Origin: Ruegeria sp. Alg231-54
GTDB lineage: Bacteria > Pseudomonadota > Alphaproteobacteria > Rhodobacterales > Rhodobacteraceae
Direction: 5' to 3'
DNA length: 64,000 nt
Assembly: GCF_900143525.1 (NCBI RefSeq)
Contig: NZ_FREZ01000011.1
Coordinates: 47,828-111,827 of the forward strand
Both the position numbers and the translations under genes were made by a program. A model generated the notes under the pieces. That model was not told where the DNA came from, ran no database searches, and saw nothing but the letters and a program-made list of their open reading frames with translations. Shown in pieces: positions 25,971 through 35,637 of the stretch (the first letter of the stretch is position 1; each line of letters begins with the position of its first letter).

Positions 25971-26059
25971 GGAATACAGCTCTTAAAACGCATCTATCGG
26001 ATCGCGCAGACATTTGATTAAACAGCAGCCAGCTGCGCATTGGAGAAGGTTCGCTGCGT

Positions 26060-27994
26060 TTATTGACCGCTCGGAGTATACCAAATCGGTGAGGAATAAG
26101 CCCGTTCGGTTGTAACCATAGGCACGTCGTTTGTCATCTGAACTTCAAAGCGTTTTGCTTCATACGCGGTCCATCGTGGAGTTGGTATTTCTAACACCCT
26201 AACATAGTAAAAAGCTCTTCGGTTTGGGTCAAAATCAGGGTCTTGCCAGAAGCCAAGCAACTCAGGCGATCCAATGGTATTGGTCCAAGTTGCATTTGCT
26301 ACGTCTACTGTGTTGCCAACTAACGGCAGCTTACCGTCAGCGCCAGGTTGCCGGTCGTCGCTCCAGGCCACATCGTAGACCTTTTCGCCACGCGTCCCGT
26401 CATCATTTAACCAGCCTTTCACAATCTGCACACGATCAAGGTTGCCGCTGAAAGGATCTTTCAGCGCAGCAACGAGGAAGTTTGGCACCCCGTTGTCTGA
26501 ACGCTTGGGCAGATCGGCGCCCATTGGTACACCTTTCGCATAACCGATATCAGCGGGAAGGCGCGAGTTTGCGTCTTCTTCCTCGAAGTTCCATCCACCG
26601 AAAAAGCGCAACATTATTCGCGATCCGGTGGTTCCGTATACTTCACGTCTTTCCAAGGCGTCAAAAATCGCCTCACGCGTATTTTCGGTTGCCCAGACAG
26701 CGGCATATCCACCCGAAGCTTGTTGCCACCCATAAATAGTAAACTCCGGGTTTGGGGCTTCGATGACCACGTGCTCCCACCTATTTGGCTCTGGCTCTAC
26801 ACCAGAGTGTTTGCCAAAAAAGTTCTCTTCTTCGACCGCAGCCATACCGGTATGCGCGTCGGTGGAGCCAATTTGGCCAACCTTGTAGGGGTTAATACCA
26901 ATTGTATCTTCCAACATTAGACCGGTTTTATAGGCCTCACGGGAGTATTCATACTGCAACATATCTAGTGTCTTGGCTTGCGTACCGTTGAGATTTGACG
27001 CATCCCACGTGTCGAAATCCGCGAACTCGTCGTCGGGAGATAGAAATGGGTGGGCCTCGCTGTCGCCTTTGATTTGTGTAGTCTCAATGACCGGTTCAAA
27101 CCGTGCACGTAAGGTGGCCATTTCCGCTGTGAGAGGCGTTCCATCAAAGTTTGAAACGCTAAACAAGCGGCCGTTGCTGAGGTTGCCGTTATGTGGAATG
27201 GCGAGCACATCACCGCCGGTGCGATTTTCGTACTCAGCCAAATGCGCCCATAAGTCCTCAGGATTCTGACTGTCAAACTGGGAGTAAGGGACAACAGCGT
27301 TTGCCATGTCGGCACCATCGCGGAATATCACGTTGCGATGAATGTTATCGCCTCCCTGTGAGGTCCACTCATATCCAATGAGAGCCGAAAAAACGCCCGG
27401 TTCATTGTAGCGCTCCGCCAATGCTGTGTACTTTCTCCAAGCGTTTTTTACGGCCTTGGTGCCTTCGAAAGGTGGAGTCGGTTGAGAAAGAGACGCAACG
27501 ATCTCCATAGCCGTTGCGAAGATCCGATCAGGGTCATTTGTGACCAATTCATCATACCATGCCTTGGCTTGTGGTTGTGATAGCAAGTCCGGGTCACCAG
27601 AGAGAAGCTGAGGCATCAGCCCATACATTTCAGCGTGATCCGCTATTACCAGCCAATCCAGCGGGCGTCCTAGCTTTGCTTTAAGTCCATGAGTTGTAGT
27701 GACCTCTTCACCGCGCGCAAACCTGAACGCCTCCTCTTGGCTCATACGGGTCATTGTTCCAGCGTCCACCGAAACTTCCGTGTGCAAGTGCGTGTCACCC
27801 CACAATACCCGAGTCGGGAAATTCCGTCCTGCATAAGGTGAAAAGTGGTCGGTTTCGAAATTGGCCGTCACATCTTCTTTTGCGGGAAGCACATCTTGCA
27901 CCTGAGCAGTTGAGCTGTGACCAATTCCAGTTGCAAAGGTCAGTACTGCGAACGCACCTATTCGCCGCGTCCAAGGTTTTTTTGAAATCGGCAT
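26060..27994 (-). CDS. Exported DUF3604 family protein
   Basis: A 644-residue protein started at the ATG 27994, which has GGAGG eight bases upstream; an in-frame start 78 bases earlier lacks this. A Sec-type signal with Arg-Arg occupies about residues 1-30 (MPISKKPWTRRIGAFAV). DUF3604 proteins look like PHP-type metal hydrolases: visible His/Asp motifs are WGDTHLHTEVS, VIADHAE, AIPHNGN and GSTDAHTG. The enzymatic activity of the family is not established. Probably periplasmic. The nearest upstream gene is an outer-membrane-type protein 520 bases away. Confidence 0.88.
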   Translation of the reverse strand: MPISKKPWTRRIGAFAVLTFATGIGHSSTAQVQDVLPAKEDVTANFETDHFSPYAGRNFPTRVLWGDTHLHTEVSVDAGTMTRMSQEEAFRFARGEEVTTTHGLKAKLGRPLDWLVIADHAEMYGLMPQLLSGDPDLLSQPQAKAWYDELVTNDPDRIFATAMEIVASLSQPTPPFEGTKAVKNAWRKYTALAERYNEPGVFSALIGYEWTSQGGDNIHRNVIFRDGADMANAVVPYSQFDSQNPEDLWAHLAEYENRTGGDVLAIPHNGNLSNGRLFSVSNFDGTPLTAEMATLRARFEPVIETTQIKGDSEAHPFLSPDDEFADFDTWDASNLNGTQAKTLDMLQYEYSREAYKTGLMLEDTIGINPYKVGQIGSTDAHTGMAAVEEENFFGKHSGVEPEPNRWEHVVIEAPNPEFTIYGWQQASGGYAAVWATENTREAIFDALERREVYGTTGSRIMLRFFGGWNFEEEDANSRLPADIGYAKGVPMGADLPKRSDNGVPNFLVAALKDPFSGNLDRVQIVKGWLNDDGTRGEKVYDVAWSDDRQPGADGKLPLVGNTVDVANATWTNTIGSPELLGFWQDPDFDPNRRAFYYVRVLEIPTPRWTAYEAKRFEVQMTNDVPMVTTERAYSSPIWYTPSGQ

Positions 27995-28299
27995 AGATCG
28001 TCCTCCGCGTTGCAATTCGTTTTGGATTTGCATTCGCCACACCGGACCAAAAGCTGACAACGCAAACACCAACGTTTCTTATGTGAGGATGATGGATCAG
28101 CGGCTACGTTGCAAGCACGCTGGGTCTGTTTTAGACCAGCGATGCGGTCATAAAGAGGATTGTGAGACAGTGAATATCGTTGGCTAGCTCATCTAATGTC
28201 GGCTGAAAGCCGCGAGGTGTTTCCGGACCGGGCGGGGTCCGTTCAACTAAAAACTGAAAGCTAGATTAACTCTGGCGATCATTGCGAAGAAATCGTCTG

Positions 28300-28480
28300 C
28301 TTCGGGCTCAACGCAGTCACCTGACGGGTTTACTCAGATGACCGATTAGCGGCTTTGAACGGACGTTCACCCCCGAAAAACCCGGAGTTTTGAACAGGAA
28401 CGACCGCTCTCACCAAAAGCGGTCGCTCTCCCAAAACTTAGCTACGACCGGCTTGCGGACGAAGCTGACATTCAAATCGT
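28300..28480. repeat. Degenerate type I repeats in the gap before DUF3604
   Basis: The 520-base gap (27995-28514) has no gene. It holds TTCGGGCTCAACGCAGTCAC near 28300, a 7-bp inverted repeat GACCGCT/AGCGGTC at 28402-28424, and CTTGCGGACGAAGCTGACAT near 28450, all weak matches to the type I repeat. Confidence 0.4.
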
Positions 28481-28514
28481 ATTCAGTGCTGGAGCATAGA
28501 TGGTGTTGTGCAAA

Positions 28515-29315
28515 TCAGAATCTGAATTTAACACCGAGCACCGGACCATGTTGATCAACGTCATATTCAAATGCACCTGTAAAGAGGCTGTCGCTATAAT
28601 CCATGCTGTAGTAGCGCCAGCCAAAGAAAAGTGACGCGCTGTCCCAAGCGCGCCAATCAACTCCGATGTTGGCGCCGATTTGCAAATCGTTGCCCCCCGC
28701 GCCGAAACCACCAAGGTCCAATGATGCAATTGCTGTCCATTGGTCATTAAGCACCCATGTGCCGCGAGCACCAATTACTGGCTCCCACCATCCCTGATCT
28801 CCTCCAAGAACAGGAACTGGCAGGGGCGACGAAACTGTGATTTCTTGCCTCAATGAGTTGTAGCGAGCACCAAATTGCAGATCGACGGCGTAGCGCTGGC
28901 CATTGTCACTGACAGCATCGACAGCTTTGTAGGCCGCAAGCAAGCCAATCCATTTTTGTCGGATATCTGCAGTAAACGCGGCACTTCCTGGAGTTGGTAG
29001 GTTTCCATCTGCCTCCAGAGAGACATAGTTAGCGTCAATTATGAAACCCCAATCGCCGCGCCAGATTTCGTACCGGCCAGCGGCAGCAAAATCCAAAAGC
29101 TCTAGCGCATCGCCAAAATCAAGATCAAGCGGAATGGTGGCACCAGCGACGGTTGACGTTCCGCTCGTTCTTGCTGGTAAAAAGGCATAGATCGCCAACG
29201 TCTGCCGCCATTCATCTTCACTTTGGCCCGCAAGTGGGATCGGTTCGGCAAATGAAGCACTTGCAGCCAACGATGTCATTGCGGCGGATGTCGCAATCAG
29301 GCTTCTGTTAATCAT
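28515..29315 (-). CDS. Outer-membrane beta-barrel-like protein
   Basis: A 266-residue protein from the ATG at 29315 (12 bases inside a longer possible start). A cleavable signal ending near SASFAEP is clear. The mature sequence alternates hydrophobic and polar residues with many aromatic residues, and ends in HGPVLGVKFRF with the terminal Phe typical of outer-membrane barrels. No family was recognised with certainty. It follows the sulfatase gene by about 70 bases on the same strand and may be co-transcribed with it. Confidence 0.72.
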   Translation of the reverse strand: MINRSLIATSAAMTSLAASASFAEPIPLAGQSEDEWRQTLAIYAFLPARTSGTSTVAGATIPLDLDFGDALELLDFAAAGRYEIWRGDWGFIIDANYVSLEADGNLPTPGSAAFTADIRQKWIGLLAAYKAVDAVSDNGQRYAVDLQFGARYNSLRQEITVSSPLPVPVLGGDQGWWEPVIGARGTWVLNDQWTAIASLDLGGFGAGGNDLQIGANIGVDWRAWDSASLFFGWRYYSMDYSDSLFTGAFEYDVDQHGPVLGVKFRF

Positions 29316-29347
29316 AACAATTCTCATTTCTCTTGACTAAACGAGCG

Positions 29348-29380
29348 GGTTCCGAAGCACCGAAAGAATGCCTCGGAACC
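29348..29380 (-). promoter_or_regulatory. Intercistronic hairpin between sulfatase and barrel genes
   Basis: GGTTCCGA-A-GCA pairs with TGC-C-TCGGAACC: 11 base pairs with a single A-C mismatch and a nine-base loop. No T-run follows on the minus strand, so processing or partial attenuation is more likely than termination. Confidence 0.5.
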
Positions 29381-29387
29381 AACACCA

Positions 29388-30971
29388 TCAATGGCTTTGC
29401 GCTTTTAAGCGGGCTTCTTCAGGAGTCATTGGCGACCGATGTGGAAACTGCTCCACTCGCCCCATGTGCATACCCAATAATTGCTGCATCGGTTGCACGA
29501 CCCAAAGTCCCGGGTAGAGAGCGCCGTACTTTTCACCCGGGTCCCGCATGATGTTGAAGAAATCCATCCCCGGTAAGCCCCCGTGACCTTCCTTGATATG
29601 GATTTTGAAATCATCGTAGCGGAAGGCTCCAAGGACTTCGCCACTGTAGTGCGCTATGAAATTCCGCCGACCGTGACCTTCGCCATTCAAAAGTAGAGAA
29701 GTCTGATCGACCCCGTCCGTTATTCGGTCATTTGGAATTTTATCCAGCGCACCACCGATCCGCGCCGCCGTGGTAAACAGATCAGTGACGTGGATAACAT
29801 CCATCGGGTCTTGCATCGGTTCGATCATGCCGGGCCACCACGCCATTGCCGGTACGCGGATGCCGCCTTCAAGCACATCTCCTTTTGCGCCCTGCAACAA
29901 AGTGTACCCGGCGGTCGGCCAGAAGGCATACATCGGACCATTGTCGCTCATCCAAACGACCAGCGTGTTCTCGGCAATGCCTTCTTCTTTCAGCGTATCC
30001 AGGAGTTGCCGCACATGCTTGTTGTGAAGCGCCATGAACGAAGCTTGGCGGTTGTTTTTGTCTACACTTGGATCATCGCTGAATTCCTGCGAAGCAGCGA
30101 GTTGCAAAGCGTATGAAGCCCAGTAGACAAAAAACGGGTTATCGTCTTGCGCATGGTCTTGAACGAACTTGGTGATCTGGCTAATCGACTCATTCTCGAA
30201 AGCTTCTTGGCGTTCGGGGGCCAGTATCCCCGGTGCGCCCTCAATAGGGGTGCGGCCTTCGCCTTTGCGACCGACGTAACCAGCGACGGACAAGTCAATT
30301 CCAGCGCCGTCCAGATAGGCATCATTTCCGGGAAAATCTGCAAACGGGAACGTTCCGCTTTGGTCTTCGTAAGAGGCCTGCCAAAAGTCCGGGGCACCAT
30401 TGAAAAGCCCGTAGTAGGCGTAATCGTATCCTTGGTTTTCCGGTGCATGCTCCGGTAAGTCACCCAAGTGCCACTTGCCCCACATAGCCGTGCTATAGCC
30501 AACTTCTGACAGCAGCTCCGCCGTTGTTACTTCTTCAGCCGACAACCCATCCACTTGCCCCGGCCACAGTACGGTAAGCAGGCCTGTCCTTACTGGGTGT
30601 CGACCAGTGTTGATCGCGATCCTTGTTGGCGTGCACGAAGGCTCTGCATAGGCAGACCAAAACCGCATTCCGTCAAAAGCCATTGCATCTAATTCTTCTG
30701 AAGGCGTGCCCCGATGCTTACCGCCACCCTGCCAGCCAAGCTCACCCCAGCCGATATCATCAGTAAGGATGTAAATGATGTTAGGCTTCTTTCCAAAGAG
30801 CTCCTCAAGAGACGCAAGTTTCGCATCGATTTCAACGTCTTCTGCCGCCCATATTTCCGCATTGCGTTGGGCATGAGCTAAATGCGGACCGTCCGGTTCC
30901 AGGGCGCTTGCGGGTGTGACGACTGCCAAACAGGCCAAAACAACGGCTCCCACTTCAAGTGTCCGTCTCAT
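29388..30971 (-). CDS. Exported arylsulfatase-type sulfatase
   Basis: A 527-residue type I sulfatase. The signal peptide is residues 1-23 (ending TPASA). Metal-binding Asp-Asp is in NIIYILTDDIGWGE. The formylglycine site reads SCTPTR, a proper C-x-P-x-R, with the second signature TGRHPVRTG just after. Later DNG (VVWMSDNGP) and the IHVTDLFTT segment match the family. A strong GGGAGG ribosome site precedes the ATG. It hydrolyses a sulfate ester in the periplasm; the substrate is unknown. A TetR-type gene is divergent at 31088 with a candidate operator between. An anaerobic or FGE-type maturase is not in the window. Confidence 0.93.
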   Translation of the reverse strand: MRRTLEVGAVVLACLAVVTPASALEPDGPHLAHAQRNAEIWAAEDVEIDAKLASLEELFGKKPNIIYILTDDIGWGELGWQGGGKHRGTPSEELDAMAFDGMRFWSAYAEPSCTPTRIAINTGRHPVRTGLLTVLWPGQVDGLSAEEVTTAELLSEVGYSTAMWGKWHLGDLPEHAPENQGYDYAYYGLFNGAPDFWQASYEDQSGTFPFADFPGNDAYLDGAGIDLSVAGYVGRKGEGRTPIEGAPGILAPERQEAFENESISQITKFVQDHAQDDNPFFVYWASYALQLAASQEFSDDPSVDKNNRQASFMALHNKHVRQLLDTLKEEGIAENTLVVWMSDNGPMYAFWPTAGYTLLQGAKGDVLEGGIRVPAMAWWPGMIEPMQDPMDVIHVTDLFTTAARIGGALDKIPNDRITDGVDQTSLLLNGEGHGRRNFIAHYSGEVLGAFRYDDFKIHIKEGHGGLPGMDFFNIMRDPGEKYGALYPGLWVVQPMQQLLGMHMGRVEQFPHRSPMTPEEARLKAQSH

Positions 30972-31037
30972 AATCTCCCTCCCAAAAGCTGCTCAGCTTG
31001 ATATACACCTTAATATACGCAACCGTCTATATAATTA

Positions 31038-31049
31038 TACGGAACCGTA
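31038..31049. promoter_or_regulatory. Candidate TetR operator
   Basis: TACGGAACCGTA is a perfect 5+5 inverted repeat with AA in the centre, lying between the divergent sulfatase and TetR genes. AACCGT occurs again at 31021-31026, and the surrounding 40 bases are AT-rich as for a promoter. Confidence 0.45.
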
Positions 31050-31087
31050 CAGTTGATTACATCTAGCGGATTCGATATCTGCTGAAC

Positions 31088-31663
31088 ATGACTCAGATCA
31101 AGGGCGGTAAGACCGTGGGGAAAAAGCGTTTCAGCAAGCAGGACTGGTTAGATTCTGCCCTGGATCTGCTTCGTACTGGAGGAATTGAGGCAGTCCGCGT
31201 GGAACGTATTGCCGACAAGTTAGGCGTGGCCAAAAGTGGCTTTTATTACCATTTTCGTGATCGGGCCGACCTTCACAAAGCATTGCTGGATCATTGGGTG
31301 CAGCTTGACGGGGTGCCTTTTCTAGAGGAAAGGCAATTCTCCGAAGCAACACCGGTGGAAAAACTCGCGATGGTCGCCGACGTTGTCGATAGTGCCGACC
31401 TCAGCCGGTACGACAACGCAATACGACAATGGGCTCGACAAGATCCCAAAGTGCGCCGGGTCTGGCGAAAAGAAATGAACAAAAGACTCGAGCACATACG
31501 CGGACTTTTTCGAAATGTTGGCTTTGAGGGCGATCAGTTGGAGATGCGTGTTCGGACATTTGTTGCCTATCAAGTCAGTGAACGTGAACTTTTCTCCGAG
31601 CTTTCTGCAAAAGATCGCTCCAGGATTCGGAAGCTAAGACTGGAGCTTTTGGTTAAGGACTAA
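31088..31663 (+). CDS. TetR-family transcriptional regulator
   Basis: A 191-residue regulator. The N-terminal helix-turn-helix is typical (WLDSALDLLRTGGIEAVRVE then IADKLGVAKSGFYYHFRDRADLHKALLDHW). The C-terminal domain is helical and basic, with no match to a named ligand-binding subfamily. It starts with a basic extension MTQIKGGKTVGKKRF. Divergent from the sulfatase gene and likely its repressor. Confidence 0.88.
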   Translation: MTQIKGGKTVGKKRFSKQDWLDSALDLLRTGGIEAVRVERIADKLGVAKSGFYYHFRDRADLHKALLDHWVQLDGVPFLEERQFSEATPVEKLAMVADVVDSADLSRYDNAIRQWARQDPKVRRVWRKEMNKRLEHIRGLFRNVGFEGDQLEMRVRTFVAYQVSERELFSELSAKDRSRIRKLRLELLVKD

Positions 31664-31747
31664 TTACGAGGCTCAATTGGTTGCTTGCAATTGAAACGAA
31701 TTTCAATCGCGGCCAGCTTAATCAAGCTGACGCATTCAGAAGTCTGC

Positions 31748-31840
31748 TTCGGGCTCAAACCGGTCATCCGATGGTCTCAGTTGGACATCGTGCCGGTTCA
31801 GACGGCATCAAGGTCGGCTAAGCGGACATTGCTGCCGTTC
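31748..31840. repeat. Type I dispersed intergenic repeat
   Basis: CTTCGGGCTCAAACCGGTCA, then about 50 bases later TAAGCGGACATTGCTGCCGTTCG. Occupies the gap between convergent tetR and alpha/beta-hydrolase genes. Confidence 0.55.
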
Positions 31841-31852
31841 GTTGCACTTGGT

Positions 31853-33085
31853 TCAACGGCGGCTTTCTATACGCATTAAGTAGTTGCCTACTATTTCTTC
31901 CCAGAGAGTTGGCTGAAACATCAACCAATGGCCTCTATTGTGGCCAGAAACAGACACGACATGAACTTCACTCTCAGTGCCCATCTCTTCCATTGCCGCA
32001 AGGTTCGATAGCGAATGCTCAATGCTGTAAAACGCGTCGTCCTCGCCATAAATTGACAACACCGGTCCATCAAAGCTTCCAGTCCGCCGAAAAAGTGTCG
32101 GGTTGATTTCGGGGTCTCCGAAACCTTCTCCTATCCAACCCCCAACGAAGTTAATCACACCGGCAGTATTCTCTGGATCGTCTCCTGCTTGCATGAGGGC
32201 TACGACGCCCCCTCGCGAAAACCCTGAGAGAAGGACGGGTTCCGGACTCACATTGGGTTGCTGCTGCAACGCTCGCAGGGCAGCGTTTGCATCGATCAGA
32301 GCGCGTTCCGCCCCTGCCAAGGATATCTGCGTGTCCGGCGAATATCCTTGCGACCGATCCTCAGCAAAGCCCTCATCGTACAAACCATCAGACCCACCCC
32401 GACCACGACGCTGAGGGAATGCGGCAATCCAACCGTGGGCGTTCAGAACATCTGCAAGCCAATCGTTGGCAAAGAACCGATTAAAAGCCTGTGGATCAGT
32501 CCCGTAGCCCGTTGACCCGTGATGAACGAGAGCCAGCGGGAACGGCCCATCACCAGCAGGCGTATAGACTGCGACCGCAAGCTCAACTTTCGAACTGTCT
32601 TCTTGCAGTTCTGTTGCAACGAATTCGCGCGTACCGAGCTCGAACCACTCGCTGGTCGGTGCTGCCAGTACAGCTGTGAGAGATTGCCGCTCCAATATGG
32701 CAAAACGATCCTCAGTCGGATAGATACCGCGCAACCGTCCAGTAGCTGAAATTGAATATCGCGCAGCGAAGTCGCTATCGGTGAATACCAGAGTGTCGCC
32801 GTCCAAACGCGCTTGGCTGCGGAACCAATTGCGAATGCCATGCTGGCCGCGTCCCACTGAATAGATGACGCTGAATAACCCGTCTTCGCCTTGGCTTTCA
32901 ACGACGAGAATGTGACTTCTCCAAGTGTCCCATCTTCCCGTCCAAACCCCGAGGAAGGGCGAATTGTCGTGGGCGGTGATTTCGACATCGTCGGGCAGAG
33001 GTGCGTCACCCACGAGGATTGATTCCTGTGCCAGTGACTGACTGGTCAGAATGAAAAGTGTGGCGATTGCAAAGATGACGCGCAT
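31853..33085 (-). CDS. Exported alpha/beta hydrolase (dienelactone-hydrolase-like)
   Basis: A 410-residue protein with a signal peptide (MRVIFAIATLFILTSQSLAQ). The first 150 mature residues form a separate beta-rich domain (FLGVWTGRWDTWRSHILVVE). Then comes an alpha/beta hydrolase with oxyanion/core motif LVHHGSTGYG, nucleophile in SGFSRGG, Asp in IYGEDDAFY and His in GHNRGHW. An esterase or lactonase role in the periplasm is inferred. It lies alone between convergent tetR and a lipocalin-like gene on the other strand. Confidence 0.82.
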   Translation of the reverse strand: MRVIFAIATLFILTSQSLAQESILVGDAPLPDDVEITAHDNSPFLGVWTGRWDTWRSHILVVESQGEDGLFSVIYSVGRGQHGIRNWFRSQARLDGDTLVFTDSDFAARYSISATGRLRGIYPTEDRFAILERQSLTAVLAAPTSEWFELGTREFVATELQEDSSKVELAVAVYTPAGDGPFPLALVHHGSTGYGTDPQAFNRFFANDWLADVLNAHGWIAAFPQRRGRGGSDGLYDEGFAEDRSQGYSPDTQISLAGAERALIDANAALRALQQQPNVSPEPVLLSGFSRGGVVALMQAGDDPENTAGVINFVGGWIGEGFGDPEINPTLFRRTGSFDGPVLSIYGEDDAFYSIEHSLSNLAAMEEMGTESEVHVVSVSGHNRGHWLMFQPTLWEEIVGNYLMRIESRR

Positions 33086-33205
33086 GGCTGGTTTCCGAAT
33101 TTCGCGGTCTGATACAAGGCATTCCCATTAGAGCACAGAACGTCGGCACACATTAAGTGTTTGAGCCACTAAAATTGACATTCGCCATCTTGCAGAAACT
33201 CGGGA

Positions 33206-33277
33206 CTTTGGGCTCAAGGCAGTCATTTTCTGCGGCTAGCATCAGTGAACGCTCTGCGGACTGAGCAGCCATTTCGG
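33206..33277. repeat. Type I dispersed intergenic repeat
   Basis: TTTGGGCTCAAGGCAGTCAT, TTCTGCGGC and then GAACGCTCTGCGGACTGAGC. Lies in the 328-base divergent gap between the hydrolase and the lipocalin-like gene, which holds nothing else recognised apart from the strong ribosome site before 33414. Confidence 0.65.
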
Positions 33278-33413
33278 AATGGGGCATTAGTTCACCAGGA
33301 GGACGCGGACAGCATCAACCCTGGCTTGAGCAAAGAGGCAGGGCGCCTCCTTTTCGCGGATTTTTGCGAGTTGTACTGTCGATAAGAACGACCAATCGCT
33401 CGAAGGAGGTGAC

Positions 33414-33839
33414 ATGGCAGACGAAAGTGCTTTGATCGGATCGTGGAAGATGGACGCCTGGACGCGCACCTCGGTCGAGACGGGGGAGACGACCGACGCC
33501 CTAGGGCCGGATCCAATTGGGTATATAGCATATCATGCTGATGGTCGGATGATGGCCACGGTCTTTCGCCGCGATCTACCCGAACACTGCAAGGACGACT
33601 GGTCTCAGGAGCAAAAGGCGCAGATGTTTGATGACATGCTCGCCTACGTCGCGTCCTGCACGCTTGAGGAAGATCGCGTCATTCACCACGTAGATGGCTC
33701 ATGGAACCCCAAATGGGCCGGAGACGTGTCTCGTCCGTTCAAGTTTAGGGTGGATCGGCTGGTGATCAGCGGCGCCCCCGGCATCGACCCAAGGACAGGT
33801 GAAGAAGTCGTCTACCAACTGGAATTCACCAGGGTTTAG
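33414..33839 (+). CDS. Lipocalin-like domain protein
   Basis: A 141-residue cytoplasmic protein. It opens LIGSWKMDAW and has GYIAYHADGRMMATVFRRD, then HHVDGSWNPKWAGDVSRPF, the pattern of the small lipocalin-like family (Lipocalin_5). Members are single-domain beta-barrels, often beside amidohydrolase or esterase genes; the ligand is unknown. The ribosome site AAGGAGGTGACATG is nearly a perfect anti-16S match, suggesting high translation. No signal peptide. Confidence 0.8.
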   Translation: MADESALIGSWKMDAWTRTSVETGETTDALGPDPIGYIAYHADGRMMATVFRRDLPEHCKDDWSQEQKAQMFDDMLAYVASCTLEEDRVIHHVDGSWNPKWAGDVSRPFKFRVDRLVISGAPGIDPRTGEEVVYQLEFTRV

Positions 33840-34164
33840 ACCAGCCTAAGCCATTCGATACGCAAGCACCGGGACGACGACTGCTGCAAGCTCTATGAAT
33901 GTCAGCCACTGTCCACAGCCGACGTCCGCGACGGGGTGCATGAGTGACCGGATCGCGGACGTTTCTGCCGTTCGAGGACGACGGACACGCGTCCGCAGTC
34001 TGCCTATTCCGGACCTCCAATCGGTCCACTCACTGCGCGGGTGCGGCGGAGTTGGGTTCGCGTGAACGGCCCAAAGCCGTTGTCAGTGCGTTTCGCAATT
34101 AACGGCAGCTTTGAATCCAACTTGGGCTCCCGAATATGGATTCGGAAGCCCAATTACTCTCATG
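33840..34164. other. Gene-free interval
   Basis: A 325-base gap between the lipocalin-like gene and the convergent amidohydrolase. It has GC-rich fragments reminiscent of the type I repeat (CGGACGTTTCTGCCGTTCG near 33957) but no gene, terminator or clear palindrome was recognised. Confidence 0.5.
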
Positions 34165-35576
34165 CTAGTTGAGAGTGTTTTTATAGATCTCGCCGTCCTT
34201 CATCACGAACGGGATCGTATCGACGGAGGATGTTGGGCGCGGCGCAGATCCGAACATCGACTCGGATGCCCCGATCACACTGAGATCTTCCAGCGGATCG
34301 CCGTCCACCAAGATAATGTCGGCGTAGGCACCTTCCTCTATCACGCCGATCTTTCCCTCCGGGTAGGGGTTCATGATGCCACTAAGTGCCAGTAGTTTGC
34401 CCGCATCCGACGTCATAGCCTGCAATGTGCGTAAGTTGCCAAATGATCGACCCCATTGGGTAATCTGGAAGTCGCGAGTCTGTCGCCACGCGGGAGGTGT
34501 CACGGCAAGGGAATCGGAACCAAATGCCATGTTGATCCGATATTCATTGGCCAGTTTAATCCATGCCTCGCCGTTCTTGTTGACCCGTGCGGTCTTAGCA
34601 TAAGCGGGGAGAGCAGGATTGCCGTAATACGGATGTTCCAAAATGTCCGGTGCAAATGCCGCCATAGCGGGCACCACCCAAGCATCCGCTTCGGCCACCA
34701 TCTTAAAGGTTTCGGGATCGGACATCAGGTTGCCATGCTCGATCGACACCACCCCAGCGCGGATAGCGTTCTGCACCGAGATGTCTGTGTAAGCGTGCAC
34801 CGCCGAATATGTGCCGAAATCACCGGTTGCCTTGACCATCGCTGCCAATTCCTCGGGCGTGCCTTGTATCGAATCCAGCGGATCACGCTCTGAAGTGACC
34901 CCGCCGCCCGACATCATCTTCACGAAATCCGCACCCCCTGCCAAATTGTTGCGCGACGCTTTCAAAACCGCGTCGCCACCGTCGGCTAGCGTGGTCAGGC
35001 CCAGTCCTTCCAGATATGACTTTTCACCGCTCAACACATTTGGGTTCCAACGCCAGTCGCCATGACCGGACGAGGCACTGACGCAAGCCCCGGACAGATA
35101 GATGCGTGGTCCCGTCAGGGTCCCGATGTCGATGTGTTTCTGTAGACCGGACGAAGTGCCACACAGATCGCGCACCGTGGTCACGCCTGCAGGCAGGTAT
35201 TCTTGTGCGCTTGCGTAAGCCAATCCACCCAGCTCTTCCCAAGTCATGAGTTGCGCACCCTGAATGGCGCGGTCATTACCTGAGCCGACAAATTGCATGT
35301 TCAGATGCACATGCATGTCGATTAGACCCGGCATTAGAGTTCGACCGCCGCCATCAACTATGACAGCGTTTGCAGCCGCCAAGGGCTCAGCAGAAACAGC
35401 CGTGATGATGTTGTCTTCGACTAGAACATTGGCGTTCTCTATGAGCGCTTCTTTCAGCCATCAAAGACATTCACATTGGTGAAAAGCGTCTGGGCAGGTT
35501 GATCCTCCTGGGCAAAAACAGACACAGTTGAAAGCAAAAGGGTGGCGGTGATTGTCGTTATTCTCTTCGTCAGCAT
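34165..35576 (-). pseudogene. Exported amidohydrolase, frameshifted
   Basis: An intact 405-residue frame (from 35382) lacks the start that its tandem neighbour at 35638-37059 has. The missing N-terminus is present upstream in another frame: ATG 35576, a signal peptide, AQTLFTNVNVFDG, then TGA at 35456-35454. In the frame of the main body the sequence continues LKEALIEN, matching NESLMEN of the paralogue, so one base is missing at about 35457. The body has amidohydrolase motifs: HVHLNM, Lys in FVKMMSGGG, His in VHAYTD and EHGN, and Asp in FGSDSL. It is either a recent pseudogene or an assembly error; no slippery sequence suggests programmed frameshifting. Confidence 0.8.
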
Positions 35577-35637
35577 TTTCAGCAGCTCCCAGTTGGAAAA
35601 CTGTCGGGTGAGGCCGAAGCCTCGCCCATTTTCTGGT

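Noticed and set aside
35450..35465. Programmed frameshift in the amidohydrolase
   Set aside because: No slippery heptamer or downstream structure seen, and the intact paralogue does not use one; mutation or sequencing error is simpler.
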